From a virus: DNA of 35,243 bases. The stretch spans positions 1 to 35,243 of IMG/VR virus record IMGVR_UViG_3300033571_016140, one strand, 5' to 3'. Numbering within the stretch: the first letter of the stretch is position 1; every line of letters starts with the position of its first letter. A program made the translations under genes and the position numbers. Below, piece by piece: positions 33,335-35,243 of this stretch. Under the pieces are notes generated by a model, which was not told the DNA's origin, ran no database searches, and saw only the letters and a list, made by a program, of their open reading frames with translations.

Positions 33335-33443
33335 ATACACATAATAACCGAGTATCCTATATGGACGCGAAGATGGTTTTGATATCTTTAATACGATGTG
33401 CGCCATCGCGTCCCTTAGAAACTTGATTTAAAAGGAGATAAAG
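33335..33443 (+). promoter_or_regulatory. Structured intergenic leader with two competing hairpins
   Basis: A GGACGCGA arm (33363-33370) pairs perfectly with TCGCGTCC (33406-33413), and TGG (33374-33376) pairs with CCA (33403-33405) inside it. A second hairpin, CGATG (33394-33398) with CATCG (33404-33408), uses the same 3' bases, so the two are mutually exclusive. No T run follows; a strong AAAGGAG ribosome-binding site comes about 20 bases later. The GC-rich stem stands out against the AT-rich surroundings. There is no TATAAATA; the AATAAATA just before it (33328-33337) is only a poor match. Confidence 0.5.
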
Positions 33444-33683
33444 ATGGCAATCAAGATTCAAGGCACTACAATTATCAATGATGTGACTGCGTATATAGAT
33501 CTCGCAGGAACAACTGCCGTTAAAGTGCCAACAGGTACTTTAGGAGAAAGACCAACAGGTGTTGCTGGTCAATTGAGATATAATACTACCGATACAACAT
33601 TTGAAGGTCATAATGGTACCGCATGGGGTTCAATCGGCGGAACTGACACATACGCAAGAACTATTGCATACTTAGGGTTATAA
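33444..33683 (+). CDS. Small tail-fibre module protein
   Basis: 79 residues. The centre has the common phage-fibre repeat pattern GTLGERPTGVAGQLRYNTT-DTTFEGHNGTAWGSI, often found as single or tandem units in fibre and structural proteins of marine phages. The start and end are short beta strands. AAAGGAG lies 7 bases before the ATG and a structured leader precedes it, so it is probably well expressed as a separate protein. TAATG overlap couples it to the RCC1 gene. A fibre tip, joint or decoration is likely; the exact role is unknown. Confidence 0.75.
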   Translation: MAIKIQGTTIINDVTAYIDLAGTTAVKVPTGTLGERPTGVAGQLRYNTTDTTFEGHNGTAWGSIGGTDTYARTIAYLGL

Positions 33684-35053
33684 TGTTAGGCGTAAATACT
33701 CTCATACAAAAATTGAATACTGTAATAGCTGGTGGTTCATTAACTGAATTGCAAGTGGTACAACTCAGTAAAGCTATAGACTCACTTGAAAATAAGGGTG
33801 TTAGTTCTGTAAAGACAGTCGCAGATTTACCGAACGTTGTTTTAAATCAAGGCAGATTCTTTTGGATTGAGAGTGAAAATAGATATGTTTTAAGTGACGG
33901 TGTTACTTGGGACATTAACAATATTATAAGAGAACCTTTCATCAATTTATTTGTTTGGGGATCAGCAACCGATGGTAGATTGGGTAATGGTACAATAATA
34001 GATAAAAGTTCGCCGGTCAAAGCGGCCGGAAGTTTTACTGACTGGATACAAGTAAGTGCTGGATATACCCACAGTTTTGGTATTCGTGCTGATGGTACCT
34101 TATATTCCTGGGGTGCTAATAACCAAGGTCGACTTGGTCAAAATACCGCAGCTACCGTAAGTACATCTTCACCAGTTTTGGTTGCGGGCGGATTTACAAA
34201 TTGGATTCAAGCAAGTGCGGGATTTTCCCATAGTCTTGGTATTCGTGCTAACGGCGAATTATATTCATGGGGTAACAACGGGCAGGGTGAACTTGGCCAA
34301 AATATTGCAACTGCTGTAAGTAGATCTTCTCCAGTTTTGGTCGCAGGTGGTTTTGTCGACTGGAAACAGATTAGTGCAGGCGCGAATTTAAGTCTAGGTG
34401 TACGTGCTAATGGTACCTTATATTCTTGGGGTTCTAATTTAGCCGGTCAACTTGGCCAAAATATTGCAACTACGGTCAGTAGATCTTCTCCAGTTTTGGT
34501 CGCAGGTGGTTTTACAAATTGGATTCAGGCCAGTGCTGGTGGCGTTCACTCATTAGGTCTACGGGCTACTGGCCAATTATATGCTTGGGGTGCTAATGGT
34601 TCCGGTAGAGTAGGCGATAATACCGGAATACCAAAAAGCTCTCCAGTATTGGTAGCTGGTGGATTTACAGACTGGATACAAGCTAGTGCAGGATATACCC
34701 ACAATCTCGGTATTCGTGCTAATGGTACATTATATGCTTGGGGAGGTAATGCCGTAGGTCAACTTGGTCAAAATACCGCGGCGGATGGCGGGCGATCTTC
34801 TCCAGTTTTAGTAGTCGGAGGTTTTACAGACTGGATTAGTGCATCTGTATCCAGTACTGACACAATTATTACTCCACATAGTTTAGGTGTCCGTTCTAAT
34901 GGTACATTATATGCTTGGGGGGATAATGGAAGTGGTAGACTTGGTGTTAATGATAGTAGTAATAGAAGTTCTCCTGTATTAGTATTAGGTGGTTTTACCG
35001 ATTGGGTTGATGCATCTGCGGGAGTACAACATAGTCTAGGTATTAGGGGTTAA
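33683..35053 (+). CDS. Seven-bladed RCC1 beta-propeller tail protein
   Basis: 456 residues. Residues 1-90 form a separate N-terminal module (helical start with LSKAIDSL, then VKTVADLP, then YVLSDGVTWD). From about 92 to the end there are seven RCC1-type repeats of 49-59 residues, each with LYxWGxNxxGxLG, then SSPVLVAGGFxDW, then SAGxxHSLGIRxxG. Seven is the number needed to close an RCC1 propeller. The C-terminus ends at the last repeat, so the propeller is probably the distal, exposed domain. RCC1 propellers bind proteins or other ligands; here a receptor-binding role is an inference from its place among fibre genes. Confidence 0.88.
   Translation: MLGVNTLIQKLNTVIAGGSLTELQVVQLSKAIDSLENKGVSSVKTVADLPNVVLNQGRFFWIESENRYVLSDGVTWDINNIIREPFINLFVWGSATDGRLGNGTIIDKSSPVKAAGSFTDWIQVSAGYTHSFGIRADGTLYSWGANNQGRLGQNTAATVSTSSPVLVAGGFTNWIQASAGFSHSLGIRANGELYSWGNNGQGELGQNIATAVSRSSPVLVAGGFVDWKQISAGANLSLGVRANGTLYSWGSNLAGQLGQNIATTVSRSSPVLVAGGFTNWIQASAGGVHSLGLRATGQLYAWGANGSGRVGDNTGIPKSSPVLVAGGFTDWIQASAGYTHNLGIRANGTLYAWGGNAVGQLGQNTAADGGRSSPVLVVGGFTDWISASVSSTDTIITPHSLGVRSNGTLYAWGDNGSGRLGVNDSSNRSSPVLVLGGFTDWVDASAGVQHSLGIRG
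33960..35050 (+). repeat. RCC1 blade repeats at DNA level
   Basis: Repeats have a period near 159 bases. The pair starting at 34292 and 34451 is nearly identical for about 63 bases, containing the same AGTAGATCTTCTCCAG stretch, suggesting recent blade duplication or conversion. Confidence 0.8.
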
Positions 35054-35057
35054 TGAT

Positions 35058-35243
35058 ATGGATGTAATTAAGATTACCGAAGCATTACACACTAAAATAA
35101 ATGCTACTTTAAATACCGAAGATGTTCTAATACTAAGTAAAGCCATAGAAAAATTAAAACTTGGTAATGTAAAAACTGTTACTGCATACGCTGATTTATT
35201 ACCTTTGTACCCTCAAAAAGGTGAAGTTTATTTTGTTGAAAAT
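35058..35243 (+). CDS. Start of a further tail protein sharing the RCC1 protein's N-terminal module (cut by window end)
   Basis: 62 codons are visible and the frame is open at the window end. The ATG follows the previous stop by 4 bases, with AGGGGT overlapping that stop as a weak ribosome-binding site. It aligns by eye to residues 1-65 of the RCC1 protein: LSKAIEKL against LSKAIDSL, NVKTVTAYADLLP against SVKTVADLP, then GEVYFVEN against GRFFWIES. The two genes are therefore probably paralogues with a common attachment module. What follows is outside the window. Confidence 0.75.
   Translation, partial: MDVIKITEALHTKINATLNTEDVLILSKAIEKLKLGNVKTVTAYADLLPLYPQKGEVYFVEN

Noticed and set aside
33335-33443. 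tRNA or intrinsic terminator
   Set aside because: No cloverleaf with anticodon and T arm can be drawn, and no T run follows the stem.

Overview
This window is a contiguous piece of a lytic, T4-like (contractile-tailed) marine phage genome, AT-rich and densely packed. No stretch longer than about 160 bases lacks a gene. The structural genes are recognisable homologues of T4 baseplate, hub and head-completion proteins. The overall style (Hsp20 gene, very large DUF4815-type protein, many tail-fibre genes) resembles marine T4-like cyanophages and pelagiphages. No photosynthesis gene is present, and the respiratory gene at the left edge is a proteobacterial/mitochondrial-type alternative oxidase rather than a plastid-type one. 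A heterotrophic marine proteobacterial host is therefore more likely than a cyanobacterium, but this is inference.

Layout. (1) 1-1155, plus strand: the 3' part of an alternative oxidase gene and an Hsp20 gene, separated by a structured leader with a TATAAATA late-promoter box and closed by a strong hairpin terminator. (2) 1154-6267, minus strand: a compact operon read right to left. It encodes gp4 (head completion), a gp2-like protein, gp54-like tail-tube initiator, gp26, a small unannotated 56-codon ORF, and a hydrophobic repetitive probable tape measure. The gp26/small-ORF junction carries a T-TTT-TTT slippery site with an upstream Shine-Dalgarno-like element, so it is a candidate programmed -1 frameshift of the lambda G/GT kind. 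(3) 6268-6324: a control region in which two perfect TATAAATA boxes face each other, one for each operon. (4) 6325-24548, plus strand: the baseplate, in order gp48, gp53, a small protein, gp27-like hub, gp5 hub with a C-terminal GH19 muramidase/chitinase domain, a baseplate protein with an M15 peptidase domain, gp25, gp6, gp7-like, gp8, and a 1798-residue DUF4815-type protein. (5) 24545-35243, plus strand: a tail-fibre and adhesin region. It holds a coiled-coil small protein, an S74-chaperoned fibre, a glycine-rich probable adhesin, an unknown protein, a beta-helix-like fibre, a beta-sandwich-like protein, a 1133-residue Gly-X-Gln collagen-like fibre with its own S74 chaperone, a small fibre-module protein, a seven-bladed RCC1 propeller protein, and the start of another protein sharing its N-terminal module.

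Together the genes make tail, baseplate and host-recognition apparatus. The hub carries two different peptidoglycan-cutting activities, a glycosidase on gp5 and a peptidase on the next gene. The fibre region shows domain shuffling and internal repeat duplication. Most junctions are ATGA or TAATG overlaps or have 0-15 base gaps, which implies long polycistronic late transcripts with translational coupling. All functional calls come from motif reading by eye; no database search was possible.
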